In this document: in pieces, positions 41,739 to 50,540 of the stretch
Numbering within the stretch: position 1 is the stretch's first letter
Layout of the letters: every line of letters starts with the position of its first letter
Assembly: GCA_964236105.1 (NCBI GenBank)
Contig: CAXSBC010000005.1
Coordinates: forward strand, 247,015 to 311,014
Origin: Lichenicola sp964236105
Lineage (GTDB): Bacteria > Pseudomonadota > Alphaproteobacteria > Acetobacterales > Acetobacteraceae
Length of the DNA stretch: 64,000 nt
Direction: 5' to 3'
Program-made: the position numbers and the translations under genes
The notes under the pieces: model-generated
What the model saw: the letters and a program-made list of their open reading frames with translations, nothing else
What the model was told of the DNA's origin: nothing
The model's database searches: none

Positions 41739-43178
41739 TCAGGAGGCCCGCCGCCGTCCCGCACGGTCCTGCAGGAACAGGCCCGCCTGGAGCAGCGCCG
41801 TCGTCAGGACCACGAGACCGACCTGAAGCCTGGGCCCGGCGCCTGGAACCAGATGGCGCGCCGCCGACACGATCAGGATCATGACGCCGATGCCGGTCAG
41901 CGGGGCTGCGAAGGCGCGCGCGAGGTCGCGGGCGCGCACCTCCCAGTGTCGCCGCAGGTAGCGGGCACCCCAGGCCAGGACCAGCGGATAGAGACCCAGC
42001 CAGATCGCGGAGACCGCGACGAGGCCGCTGCGGGCGGGAAGGCTGAAGCCTGCGACCAGGATGCTGGCGGCCAGCAGCAGCAGCGTCGTCGCCGACAGGC
42101 GGGCCGCCGTTCCCGGACGCCCCGATCCGATCATCACCGTGGCGAGCAGCATCGTCGTCACGCGGAGCAGGGCCGCGATCGCCAGCACCCTGAGCGGCAG
42201 GGCGGCCGCCCCGTAGCTGTTGCCCTGGTGATCGTGGATCAGCGAGGTCAGCGGGCCGGCCGCCAGCACCAGGCCCGCCGTCAGCGGGGCGACCAGCATC
42301 GCGATCCTGTGCAGGGACCAGCTCAGGGTCCGTGCCAGATCCGCCTTGACCGCCGAGACGCGGGCGAAGACCGGCAGCGCGGTGCGGTTGATGAGCGTGC
42401 CGATCGCCATCGCCGGCTCCATGGCGATGTCGAAGGCGACACGGTAGATCGCCAGCTGGGCCGCCCCGTAGAACCAGCCGATCAGCAGGTAGTCGATGTT
42501 CTTGAACATCTGCTCGGCGACGTTCGCGGTGCCGGCGCCGACGCCGAAGCGCATCAGCGGCAGGATCGCCGGGATCGAGCAGCGAGGCTGGGGTCGGAAC
42601 GGTCGGGCCACGGATGCGCCCAGCAGGACATACAGGCCGCTCGCCGCGTAGCCGGCGACGAGCGCCCAGGCTCCCGCCCCGAGCGCGCCCAGCGCCAGGC
42701 GGGTGAGTGCCGCGGCCAGCGTCGCGCACACATTGACCGCCGCGATGCGCTCGTATTGCAGGTCCCTGTTCATCAGGGCGAGCGGGATCAGGGCCGCGCC
42801 GACCAGCGGCTGCTTGACCGCCACCGCCAGGAAGTAGGCCGCCATCCCGCCCACGCCGTAGATCGCCGCGATCCAGGGTGCAGCAAGCAAAGTCAGGCCG
42901 CCGACCAGCAGTGCCGCGCCGACCACGTACCAGAACAGGCTGTCGAGCTGCAGGCGCGAGACCGACCGGCTCTGGATCAGCGCCTCGCTGGTGCCGAGCC
43001 CGTTCAGGCCCTCGACCACCATGCCGACCGAGATGACCAGCGAGGCGACGCCGACCTGCTGCTTGGTGAGATACAGCAGCATGACCAGGATCGTCGAGAA
43101 GTCGATGACCTTGGCGATGACGGTGGCGCCGCCGAGCCAGTTGAAGCCCCGTGCCAGCTGTCGGCGATGATCATCCAC
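41739..43178 (-). CDS. Polysaccharide flippase (Wzx/MOP superfamily)
   Basis: 479 residues with about 12-14 membrane segments and the MOP-type opening RRQLARGFNWLGGATVIAKV. Also LFWYVVGAALLVGG and NIDYLLIGWFYGAAQLAIYRVAF, typical of lipopolysaccharide-biosynthesis flippases. It would move lipid-linked oligosaccharides across the inner membrane. It ends 12 bases from the convergent GT4 gene, which supports a shared exopolysaccharide pathway, though no Wzy polymerase is recognised here. Confidence 0.87.
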   Translation of the reverse strand: MDDHRRQLARGFNWLGGATVIAKVIDFSTILVMLLYLTKQQVGVASLVISVGMVVEGLNGLGTSEALIQSRSVSRLQLDSLFWYVVGAALLVGGLTLLAAPWIAAIYGVGGMAAYFLAVAVKQPLVGAALIPLALMNRDLQYERIAAVNVCATLAAALTRLALGALGAGAWALVAGYAASGLYVLLGASVARPFRPQPRCSIPAILPLMRFGVGAGTANVAEQMFKNIDYLLIGWFYGAAQLAIYRVAFDIAMEPAMAIGTLINRTALPVFARVSAVKADLARTLSWSLHRIAMLVAPLTAGLVLAAGPLTSLIHDHQGNSYGAAALPLRVLAIAALLRVTTMLLATVMIGSGRPGTAARLSATTLLLLAASILVAGFSLPARSGLVAVSAIWLGLYPLVLAWGARYLRRHWEVRARDLARAFAAPLTGIGVMILIVSAARHLVPGAGPRLQVGLVVLTTALLQAGLFLQDRAGRRRAS

Positions 43179-43301
43179 GCGACGTGGCCCGGCCGCGGCC
43201 CTGCGACCATAGCGGGGAGCGGCTGCCGCGCGGACGGGCGGGTGATGGTGTGGGCACGGACGTTCCAGGCATCGGGGCTGCGGCCGCGGGCGCGGACCGG
43301 A

Positions 43302-43814
43302 TCAGGAGCGCAGTCGGATGGCGATCTGCGCGCCGCCGGCCGCGACCGTGAAGCGGGCGGCCTTGAAGGAGGGCGGGCCGAACAGCGTCGGCGCATCGTT
43401 GGAGAAGCCGTACTCCTCCGCCGGCAGGCCCAGCATCGTGCGGTCGAAATGATGGTTGTCGTTCGCGTCGTGATAGACGGCGAGGGCGTAGGAACCGGGC
43501 GAGGACACCGCGAGGCAGGCCTGCGCGGCAGGTCCGGTCACCGGCACCCGGACGATGGCGATCGAGCCCTTGTGGGCGAGAAAGGCGGCGGGCTGCTCGC
43601 CATACAGCGTCAGGGTGACGTTGCCGGCGACCTTGCGTATGCCGGTGACCACGACATGGATGCGTGGCCAGCTCGCGGTCACGGCGGACGCGTCGCAGGC
43701 CAGGGCCGTCTGACCGGCGGCCCGCGCCGCCTGGCCGGGCCAGACCGCGACGACAAGCAGCAGCCGGCAGAGCTGAACCGCCCGCTCCCGTCGGCGGATG
43801 CCGCGCCAGATCAA
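43302..43814 (-). CDS. Exported DUF2141 protein
   Basis: 170 residues read from TTG 43814, which lies 8 bases after AAGGGAG and gives a signal peptide (QLCRLLLVVAVWPGQAARAA). The mature domain has the DUF2141 pattern: IHVVVTGIRKVAGNVTLTLYG, YALAVYHDANDNHHFDRTMLGLP and EYGFSNDAP. The acidic loop DANDNHHFD may bind a metal. Function unknown; commonly found exported in proteobacteria. An ATG further upstream would break the signal peptide. Confidence 0.82.
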   Translation of the reverse strand: MIWRGIRRRERAVQLCRLLLVVAVWPGQAARAAGQTALACDASAVTASWPRIHVVVTGIRKVAGNVTLTLYGEQPAAFLAHKGSIAIVRVPVTGPAAQACLAVSSPGSYALAVYHDANDNHHFDRTMLGLPAEEYGFSNDAPTLFGPPSFKAARFTVAAGGAQIAIRLRS

Positions 43815-44131
43815 TCGATCGCTCCCTTCAGCTCGCAGGCCCGGACGGTCGTCGTGGCCGGTCGGGACGTGGGGAGGACGGATGGACCCGCCACCGTCCG
43901 CCATGGTCGTTGTCAAGGCTCCCCTACAGGCTCCCGGCCGTGCCGCCAATCCCGGCAGGCGGGCGGGTTGTCGGGCAGGCGGCTCGCTCCGGGGCCTGCA
44001 GCCGGCCTCGGCCAGGTTCGGGACATCGCGCCGCCCGAAGGAGGATCAGGGATGAAATTGCCGGTTGGATCGGGACACCACACGACCGATAACGGATCGC
44101 AGCAGCCTGTCTCCACTGTCTGGACCTCGGT

Positions 44132-45391
44132 ATGATCAACGGATCGACACGCCCGGCGCGCGTCAAGGGCAGTTACTGGACCATCCTTCGTCAGCGCGAC
44201 TTCGCCCTGTTCTTCTCGGCGACCACGGCATCGACCCTGGGCTCGGCGGTGGTGCCGGTCGCGCTGACATTCGCCCTGCTCGCCCTGGGCTATTCCGCCA
44301 CGACCATCGGCTCCGTGCTCGCGGCACAGACGGCGCCGACGGTCATTCTCATGCTGGCGAGCGGCGTGATCGGAGACCGCTGGCCGAGGCGCCGGCTGAT
44401 GATGTCGGCCGACATCCTGCGCTGTGCGAGCCAGGCGACGCTGGCGTTCCTGCTGGCATCGGGCCATCCGTCGCTGCCGGCCCTGCTCGGGCTGGCGGCC
44501 TGCGTGGGGGTCGGCAACGCCTTCTACGGACCTGCGGAAAGCGGCCTGATCCCGGAAGTGGCAGGGGCCGAGCGGATTAGGGAGGCGAACAGCCTGCTGA
44601 GCATCTCGGGCTCGCTGTCCGCTGTTCTCGGGCCGTCGCTCGGCGGCCTGCTCGTCGCGCTCGGCAACGCCCCGATCGCGATCGGACTGAACGCGCTCAC
44701 CTACGCGATCAGCGCAACCTGTCTCGCCCTGATGCGGCTCACCCCCCATGAGCGCAAGCATCCGGTGTCGTTCCTGGAGGACCTGAAGCTCGGCTGGCAG
44801 GAATTCGGGCAGCATCGCTGGCTGCAGCTCGTCACCGCGCAATACGGGCTGCTGAACCTCGCGGCGTTCGCGCCCTTCTTCGTGCTCGGGCCGGTGCTGT
44901 TCGGTTCCCTGCCGAACGGCGCGCGCCTGTGGGGACTGGTCGCGTCCGCCACGGGCGTGGGCGGCATGGTCGGCGGCCTGCTGATCTTCCGCTTCCGTCC
45001 GCTTCGTCCGCTTGTGGCCTTCGAGCTCGCCGCCGCGTTGCTGACGACGCCGCTGGTGCTTCTGGCGTTCCATACGCCGGTGCTGCCGCTGGCGTTCGGC
45101 AGCGCCATGTTCGGCGCCGCCCTGACCGTGCTCAACGTCACGGTGCAGACGACCATCCAGGAGCGCATTCCCGAGGAGGTGCTGTCTCGCGTGAACTCGC
45201 TGTTCAGCCTGGTCGCGACGGGGCTGAGCCCGATCGGCTTTGCCCTGTGCGGCCCGGTCGCGCACCTGATCGGGGCGCGAAGCTCGCTCGCCGTCGGATC
45301 GGTGGTGATCCTGCTCAGCGCCGCCGCCCTGCTGGCGTCGCGCAACATCCGGCACGTGACGAACCCGCAGACCCCGGACATGCGGACATGA
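44132..45391 (+). CDS. MFS exporter (EntS/MFS_3-like)
   Basis: 419 residues, about 12 membrane segments. The loop GDRWPRRRLM between segments 2 and 3 is the MFS signature. The opening YWTILRQRDFALFFSATTAS and the block NAFYGPAESGLIPEVAG are typical of the enterobactin-exporter-like group. It probably exports a small molecule; no biosynthetic genes adjoin it. A perfect hairpin follows the stop. Confidence 0.85.
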   Translation: MINGSTRPARVKGSYWTILRQRDFALFFSATTASTLGSAVVPVALTFALLALGYSATTIGSVLAAQTAPTVILMLASGVIGDRWPRRRLMMSADILRCASQATLAFLLASGHPSLPALLGLAACVGVGNAFYGPAESGLIPEVAGAERIREANSLLSISGSLSAVLGPSLGGLLVALGNAPIAIGLNALTYAISATCLALMRLTPHERKHPVSFLEDLKLGWQEFGQHRWLQLVTAQYGLLNLAAFAPFFVLGPVLFGSLPNGARLWGLVASATGVGGMVGGLLIFRFRPLRPLVAFELAAALLTTPLVLLAFHTPVLPLAFGSAMFGAALTVLNVTVQTTIQERIPEEVLSRVNSLFSLVATGLSPIGFALCGPVAHLIGARSSLAVGSVVILLSAAALLASRNIRHVTNPQTPDMRT

Positions 45392-45398
45392 CCGCGCC

Positions 45399-45420
45399 GG
45401 CGTCCGCTGGTGCGGACGCC
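45399..45420. terminator. Bidirectional hairpin between convergent genes
   Basis: A perfect 9-bp stem with TGGT loop (GGCGTCCGC and GCGGACGCC) lies between the stops of the MFS gene (45391) and the convergent gene (45435). No T-run is present on either side. Confidence 0.6.
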
Positions 45421-45434
45421 GACGGGTCGTGGTG

Positions 45435-47615
45435 TCAGGTGAAGAGCGAGTGCGTGTCGCTGGCGACGAAGTTGCTCAACTCGATCCGGGTGTTGTCGGT
45501 CAGCACGAGCTGCGTGGAGCCCTGGATCACCTGCTCGCTCTGGATGCCCGTGCCGGCGTAGCCAGAGAGATGGATGTAGTCCTTGCCTTCCGTGAAGCCC
45601 GACAGCGTCAGCGAGCCGCCCGCCATGCCCTGCACGATGTCGATCAACGCCGCTCCGCTGCCGAGGCTCACGTTGGATGACGCAGCACCCTGGACGAACG
45701 TCATGCTGCCGGAACCTCCGGTGACCGACAGGCTGCCGCCCAGCGCGGAGATCGTGCTGCTGCCGGTGCCGCCGAGGATCGTGTCGTTGCCCTGGGTGGT
45801 CAGCGTCGCCTGACCGCTTCCCAGCGTGATGACGTCGGTGGCTGTGGACGCCGTGCTCAGGGAATGATCCTGCCCGTCGGAGAAGTCGTAGGCGACAGGC
45901 GTGCTGGAGGTCTGGATCGCGGATGCGGCCGACATGCTCTGCGTGCTGGCGGTCGCACCATCCATCGCGTCGACGGATGTGGCCGCTGTCGAAGCCAGGG
46001 TGAAGGTGTGCGATCCGGTCCACAGGAACGTGCTGGGAGCCCCGGCGACCGAGCTTCCGTTGTAGCTGGCGCTGTTGACATAGAGGTTGCGGTCGGCGCT
46101 GGAGCTGCCGCCATAGGCGTCGTTCAGGAAGGAGACGGTGACCTGGTGCGCGCTGGTGCTCCAGTTGCCCGAGACGTCGAACTCCTGGCTCTGCCCCGCT
46201 CCGTGCGACGCGACGACGGTCTGCGTGCCGCCGATCTGCTGGCCATCGACCGAGACGGTGAAGTTCGCATCGCCCTGCCAGGCATCTTCCGACATCTGCA
46301 GCGTCAGGGTGTGCGCTCCCGAGCCCACCGGCGTCGGCGCCGGTATTCCCGAGCCGCCTGCTGACGAGATCTCGACGATCAGCGGATCCTTCGACAATCC
46401 GGCCGACAGGCTGCTGACGTTGCTCAATGTCTGCAGCGGGCTGCTCGAGACCAGCGGGTCGAACAGCTTGACGGTCTGATAGACCCCGCCGAGCTGCACC
46501 GTCACGTTGGCTGTCGCGGGCGTGACCTCGCTGTTCGTCGACGTGTTCCAGATCGTGGCGCCGCCGTTCCACAGCACGAGGTCGTAGGTTCCGCTCGATT
46601 TCTGCAGCAGCATGTCCGAGGCGGTGCCCGGAAGGCCGGACAGGGACAGATTGAGCGACGTCGTGTTGAAGCTGCCGGCGTTCGTGCCGGTATCGGCCAG
46701 GATGGTCGTCAGGTTGTGGATGTCGGTCGCGGCGGCCTTGGCCGATCCGTCGGCGTTGAACAGGCCGAAATTGTTTTCCAGGTTGGCCGCCTGGGTGTCG
46801 TTCATCAGGTCGTAGAGATAGGTCTGCGACGCGCCGTCCTTGAAGCCGTCGAGCACGCCGTTGGTGTCGATCAGCCCTTGCGTGTACTCGTCGCCCGATG
46901 CGCCCCAGTTGGTCACGGAGGTCGAGGCCGATGAGATGCCGGTCTCGGTGATGATGACCGGCTTGCCGGATGCCGTCGCCGCGGCGGCCGCGATACCCGC
47001 TGCGAGATTGACGTCGAGTTGCTGGCCGTCGCCGCTATAGACATGCCAGTTCGAGGCATTCACGTAGGGCGCCACGCTTGGCGCGGATGCGAGCGAGGCG
47101 GTCGACGCCGCGACATAGGTCAGGTTTCCTAAAGCGCTGTTTCTGAGTGCCGCTTCCGACACCTGATCATCGAGCGCGCCCCAGGACAGATTGCCGTAGG
47201 AATATTGTCCGTTCAGCCCGTAATTGTTGCTGTTGTACTCGTTTGCGCCTTCATAGCTGATGATGGAGCCCGGCGCGGATGCCATCATCGTCGTCATCGT
47301 GGTGATGTCCGCTGCCAATCCCACCTGACCGCCACTCACCCTTTGCACAAGATCGAACTTGTAGCCGTCGTTTCCGAGATCGCTCATCTCGGCAATCGTA
47401 CCGCCTTGCGGAATGGAATCGCGGATGTTGCCGATGCCGACATACCGAAGTTCGGCAAGAACTTTCGCTTCGGCGCCAGCCCATTGTCCGTTTCCGACAC
47501 CCCAGGACTGATCCCAAGAACCCAGATGGGTATTGATACCTATCGAGCTCAGGAACGACGATGCGCGTGCTGCGGTCACCTGCACCAGACCCGCGGAATT
47601 CTCTGTATCAGTCAT
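45435..47615 (-). CDS. Large glycosidase-like protein with xylan-type carbohydrate-binding module and repeat-rich C-terminus
   Basis: 726 residues, no signal peptide. Residues about 20-300 resemble a clan GH-A barrel: GINTHLGSW at the start, Glu126 in YEGANEYN (acid/base position after Asn) and Glu224 in IITETGIS (nucleophile position). A beta domain follows (about 300-420). Residues about 430-520 look like a Ca-dependent xylan-binding module (LTLQMSEDAWQGDANFTVSVDG, then SADRNLYVNSASYNG). The last 180 residues are Ser/Thr/Gly-rich beta repeats (GNDTILGGTGSSTISALGG), RTX-like, which with the lack of a signal peptide suggests type I secretion. Activity is inferred; no T1SS genes are in the window. 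Confidence 0.75.
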   Translation of the reverse strand: MTDTENSAGLVQVTAARASSFLSSIGINTHLGSWDQSWGVGNGQWAGAEAKVLAELRYVGIGNIRDSIPQGGTIAEMSDLGNDGYKFDLVQRVSGGQVGLAADITTMTTMMASAPGSIISYEGANEYNSNNYGLNGQYSYGNLSWGALDDQVSEAALRNSALGNLTYVAASTASLASAPSVAPYVNASNWHVYSGDGQQLDVNLAAGIAAAAATASGKPVIITETGISSASTSVTNWGASGDEYTQGLIDTNGVLDGFKDGASQTYLYDLMNDTQAANLENNFGLFNADGSAKAAATDIHNLTTILADTGTNAGSFNTTSLNLSLSGLPGTASDMLLQKSSGTYDLVLWNGGATIWNTSTNSEVTPATANVTVQLGGVYQTVKLFDPLVSSSPLQTLSNVSSLSAGLSKDPLIVEISSAGGSGIPAPTPVGSGAHTLTLQMSEDAWQGDANFTVSVDGQQIGGTQTVVASHGAGQSQEFDVSGNWSTSAHQVTVSFLNDAYGGSSSADRNLYVNSASYNGSSVAGAPSTFLWTGSHTFTLASTAATSVDAMDGATASTQSMSAASAIQTSSTPVAYDFSDGQDHSLSTASTATDVITLGSGQATLTTQGNDTILGGTGSSTISALGGSLSVTGGSGSMTFVQGAASSNVSLGSGAALIDIVQGMAGGSLTLSGFTEGKDYIHLSGYAGTGIQSEQVIQGSTQLVLTDNTRIELSNFVASDTHSLFT

Positions 47616-47982
47616 GCATTTCCCCCTGCGGCCTTCCTAGCAGACTCGTCTCGGAGAAGTGAACCTAGATTCTCGTGTTAATCGGTCGCAAAATTTCGAG
47701 TGCTGCACTTCAGTTTCATTGAAACCGCTGCAGTGTCATTTGACTGCCGACCTGAAACTCCTGCGCAGCCGGCAACCGTTTCGTGACGGTATTAAGACGT
47801 TGCACGCTTTATCCTATCCGGCAGGACACGATTGCAACGTGGCGTTGCACCGGCGATGAGCCGTGCTGTCGCGCAAGCCCGACCGGATTTTCGTCCCGTC
47901 GTCGCCTCGCGGTCGGCCATGGTGATAATGATGACGATGCGGTGTGACCGGCCGAGACCCGGAGACAGCACCGCTGCGGCGC
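47616..47982. other. Intergenic region up to the IS left end
   Basis: 367 bases between the start of the glycosidase-like gene and the left repeat of the IS5-type element. It is less GC-rich than its surroundings, especially 47670-47830, and probably contains the promoter of the minus-strand gene. I see no gene or structured RNA. Confidence 0.5.
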
Positions 47983-48060
47983 CTAGGATCTGGACCCATT
48001 AACGGGGTTCCCGTCGGCCTCATCCTGTGACTCGCTATCCGTTCAGGTTGAGGGGGACCG

Positions 48061-48834
48061 ATGGCGGGCGAGGTCTGGCTGAACGAGCGGCAGTGGAAGC
48101 GGCTTCAGCCGCTGCTGCCGCGCAGGTCTCGCGGCGTCCCACGGGTGGACGACCGGCGGGATCGTGCACGTCATGAAGTCCGGCGGCCGCTGGATCGACG
48201 CTCCGGCGGTCTACGGCCCGCGCAAGACGCTCTACAACCGTTTCGTCCGCCGGGGTGCCGCTGGTATCTGGCAGAGGCTGTTCGAGGTGCCGGCCGCAAC
48301 GGCGGCCCACCAGCCGAACTCCTGCTCGACAGCACGCACATCAAGGATCGACGTATACGTCGATCGCTGTGCCGCGGGCGGCAGAGGGGGCAGAAAAGTC
48401 AGGCCATCGGCATCAGCAGGGGCGGACGCACCACCAGGATCCACGCCCTGACCGGCGGGCTGGGCCGCCCGGTCGCCTTCCCGTCCACCGGCGGCCAGGC
48501 AGCGGACCGTCGGGCGGCCGAGGCGCTGCTGCAGGGCCTGCCGTCCAAGGCCCTGGTCATGGCGGACCGCGCCTACGACACCAACGCCGTTCGCCAGCAG
48601 ATCGAGACGCAAGGCGCTGTTCCAAGCATCCCGCCGAAGCGCACCCGCATCTGCAAAAGCTGCTTCAGCCCCGTCCTCTACCGTGGTCGAAACGCCATCG
48701 AGCGCATGTTCTGCCGCCTGAAGGGTCGGGCCGCGAAGCGGACTGACCGCCGCGTCGCTACGCGCTACGACAAGCACGCTGCCAACTTCGCCAGCCCCGT
48801 CTGCCTCGCCGCCGCCATCAGCTGCTGGTTGTGA
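48061..48834 (+). pseudogene. IS5-family transposase, frame-disrupted
   Basis: The N-terminal part GEVWLNERQWKRLQPLLP is in the frame of 48061. The next segment (IVHVMKSGGRWIDAPAVYG, GIWQRLFEV) is in the +1 frame between about 48150 and 48300. The catalytic segments LLLDSTHIK, LVMADRAYDTN and RNAIERMFCRLK (the D-D-E set) return to the first frame. IS427-group elements normally make two overlapping frames with a single shift, so at least two extra shifts here are damage. A 20-base palindrome sits just after the first catalytic Asp segment. Confidence 0.8.
48346..48365. repeat. Perfect 20-bp palindrome inside the transposase gene
   Basis: The arms are GATCGACGTA and TACGTCGATC with no spacer. 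It lies right after the codons of DSTHIK, where related transposases change frame, and looks like an insertion relative to the usual spacing. Confidence 0.85.
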
Positions 48835-48915
48835 GTCCAGACCCTGGGCCGGCGTCCAGTCCGGCGCATAGTCCGGCGCGGTCGGACCGGGCGTCTGCCG
48901 ACGCGTCGGCAGACG

Positions 48916-50235
48916 CTACGCCGGCGGCTGGTCGTCGCGCTGGTGCGGCCCGACACCCCAGTCGCACAGCCGGCGCGCCAGCGCGTCCAGCATGTCGTCG
49001 AGCCTGGACTGGCTCAGGCGTCCCGTTCCGGAGCCGGAGATCAACCGCAGCCGCAGCCGGTCATCCTGCTCGCGCAGCGCGTAGAGCAGCAGGTCGTTGA
49101 GCGGGAAGCCCTGCTGGGCGTGGGTGATGGACGATGACAGACCGGGCGCCTCGAACGAGGTCTCGTTCATGTCCAGGAAGTTGATCGCGCACTGCGCCAG
49201 CGGCAGGGCGGTGCCGTCGGCCGCCGACAGCAGCGTCATCGGCACCGCCTGATGCTTGCGCGCCGGGCGCCACGCCTGCTTGACGGCATCGATCAGCCCG
49301 AACGCGCTGTCCGCATCGCCGAGCCGGAGCCGGACCAGCACCGTGTTGATGCAGCTTCCAATGATCGGCTCCGGCTCGCCCGCGCGACCGGACACGAAGG
49401 TGGCGATCACCAGGTCGTCCTGATCCGCGAACTGCCGCACCGTGGCGGCATAGGCGGCGAACAGCACCAGGAACAGCGTGGCGCCGCGGGCACGCGCCAG
49501 GCTGCGCAGCCGGTCGCAGGTCGCCTGATCCAGGGTGCGGGTCGCCTCGAGCAGGTCGGGGGGCTCGCGCTGCTCCGCACCGTCCGGCTGGTCGTAGAGC
49601 GCCGCGCTGCGCAGGCGGGCGCCGGCGAGCTCGCCGTGGTAGTGCGCCGATGCGGCCTCCAGGCCGGCGGGCGGCGTCTGCTGGCGATCCAGCCAGCGCT
49701 CGTACGCCCGGTCCGGCCCTGGATCGATCCCGTCGCCCCGATAGGCGGCGGCAATCTGCGGCACCAGCAGCCCGAGCGCCACACCGTCGGCGGCGACATG
49801 ATGCAGGCGCAGCACCAGCACGGACCGGTCAGGCGCCAGCACCAGCAGATCGGCCTGGAACAGCATGCCGCCATAGAGGTCGAAGCGGTCATGCCGCGTC
49901 GCCTGCAGGAACGACGCGACCGCATCGGCCCCGCCATCCGGCTGCGTCGGCATCGCCGGCCGCGACAGCGAGAACGGCGCCATCGCCGACACGACCTGCC
50001 AGGCCTTGCCGCCGCGGCGCTGCAGCCGGGTGCGCAACGCCGGGTGCCGCGCGACGATCGCGGCGATCGCGCGTTCGAGCGCGTCCGGATCGACCGGACC
50101 GTTCAGCCGGACCACCGTGGTCTGGGTCCAGCGCGGCGTGTGCCGGCGCAGCACCTCGGCGCGCCAGATCGGCATCTGCGCCGGCGAGAGCGGCCGAGGG
50201 GGCGAGGCCGCCGCGTCGTCGAGGCCGGCGGTCAC
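48916..50235 (-). CDS. Stand-alone NRPS condensation-domain protein
   Basis: 439 residues, one full condensation (C) domain and nothing else. The active-site motif HHxxxDG is HHVAADG, with catalytic His146 and Asp150. Other C-domain landmarks: LSPAQMPIWRAEVL near the N-terminus (LSxAQ-type C1), RHPALRTRL (C2), and the latch region with FVSGRAGEPEPIIGSCIN. C domains join a carrier-bound acyl donor to an amine or hydroxyl acceptor. The GTG start is 4 bases after the carrier protein stop. In this operon it is expected to use the aminoacyl carrier protein as donor or acceptor; what the partner is cannot be read. Confidence 0.9.
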   Translation of the reverse strand: MTAGLDDAAASPPRPLSPAQMPIWRAEVLRRHTPRWTQTTVVRLNGPVDPDALERAIAAIVARHPALRTRLQRRGGKAWQVVSAMAPFSLSRPAMPTQPDGGADAVASFLQATRHDRFDLYGGMLFQADLLVLAPDRSVLVLRLHHVAADGVALGLLVPQIAAAYRGDGIDPGPDRAYERWLDRQQTPPAGLEAASAHYHGELAGARLRSAALYDQPDGAEQREPPDLLEATRTLDQATCDRLRSLARARGATLFLVLFAAYAATVRQFADQDDLVIATFVSGRAGEPEPIIGSCINTVLVRLRLGDADSAFGLIDAVKQAWRPARKHQAVPMTLLSAADGTALPLAQCAINFLDMNETSFEAPGLSSSITHAQQGFPLNDLLLYALREQDDRLRLRLISGSGTGRLSQSRLDDMLDALARRLCDWGVGPHQRDDQPPA

Positions 50236-50239
50236 CGGG

Positions 50240-50482
50240 TCACGACCGGTGCCGTGCGACGATCGTCGTCAGATCGCCGATGCTCCGCGCGCCGCGCAGC
50301 TCGTCTGCGGACATCTCGAACTCGAACTCCTCCTCGATCGACATGATGATGGCGGCCATCGCCGTCGAATCCCAGCCGACCAGGTCGTCCTGCGTCATCT
50401 CGGGTGCGATCTGCAGGGTGGGCTGGCGCAGCTGCTCGCGGAAGATGCGCGTCAGCCGGTCGTGCACGTCGTCGTCCGTCAT
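50240..50482 (-). CDS. Stand-alone carrier protein (acyl/aminoacyl carrier)
   Basis: 80 residues from ATG 50482 (ATG 50485 adds one Met; GAGGA is just upstream). A four-helix carrier protein with the phosphopantetheine Ser39 in GWDSTAM, where fatty-acid carriers have DSL. The helix after it (IIMSIEEEFEFEMSADEL) is acidic, as in ACPs. It lies between the amino acid:carrier protein ligase and the condensation gene, so it is the likely aminoacyl carrier. A phosphopantetheinyl transferase must come from elsewhere. Confidence 0.92.
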   Translation of the reverse strand: MTDDDVHDRLTRIFREQLRQPTLQIAPEMTQDDLVGWDSTAMAAIIMSIEEEFEFEMSADELRGARSIGDLTTIVARHRS

Positions 50483-50540
50483 CATGTCCTCTATGTCCGC
50501 TCGGCGCCGCAGCACCGGCACAGGGTGCCCCTGGTGGCCG

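Larger units (their letters stand above)
47983..48847 (+). mobile_element. IS5-family insertion sequence (IS427-like group), decayed
   Basis: Imperfect terminal inverted repeats bound the element: CTAGGATCTGGACCCA at 47983-47998 and the reverse complement of TGAGTCCAGACCCTGG at 48832-48847 (13 of 16 positions agree). About 865 bases, the size of IS427-group elements. The transposase stop lies in the right repeat, as is usual. No clear target duplication is visible. The transposase frame is broken, so it is unlikely to move by itself. Confidence 0.8.
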
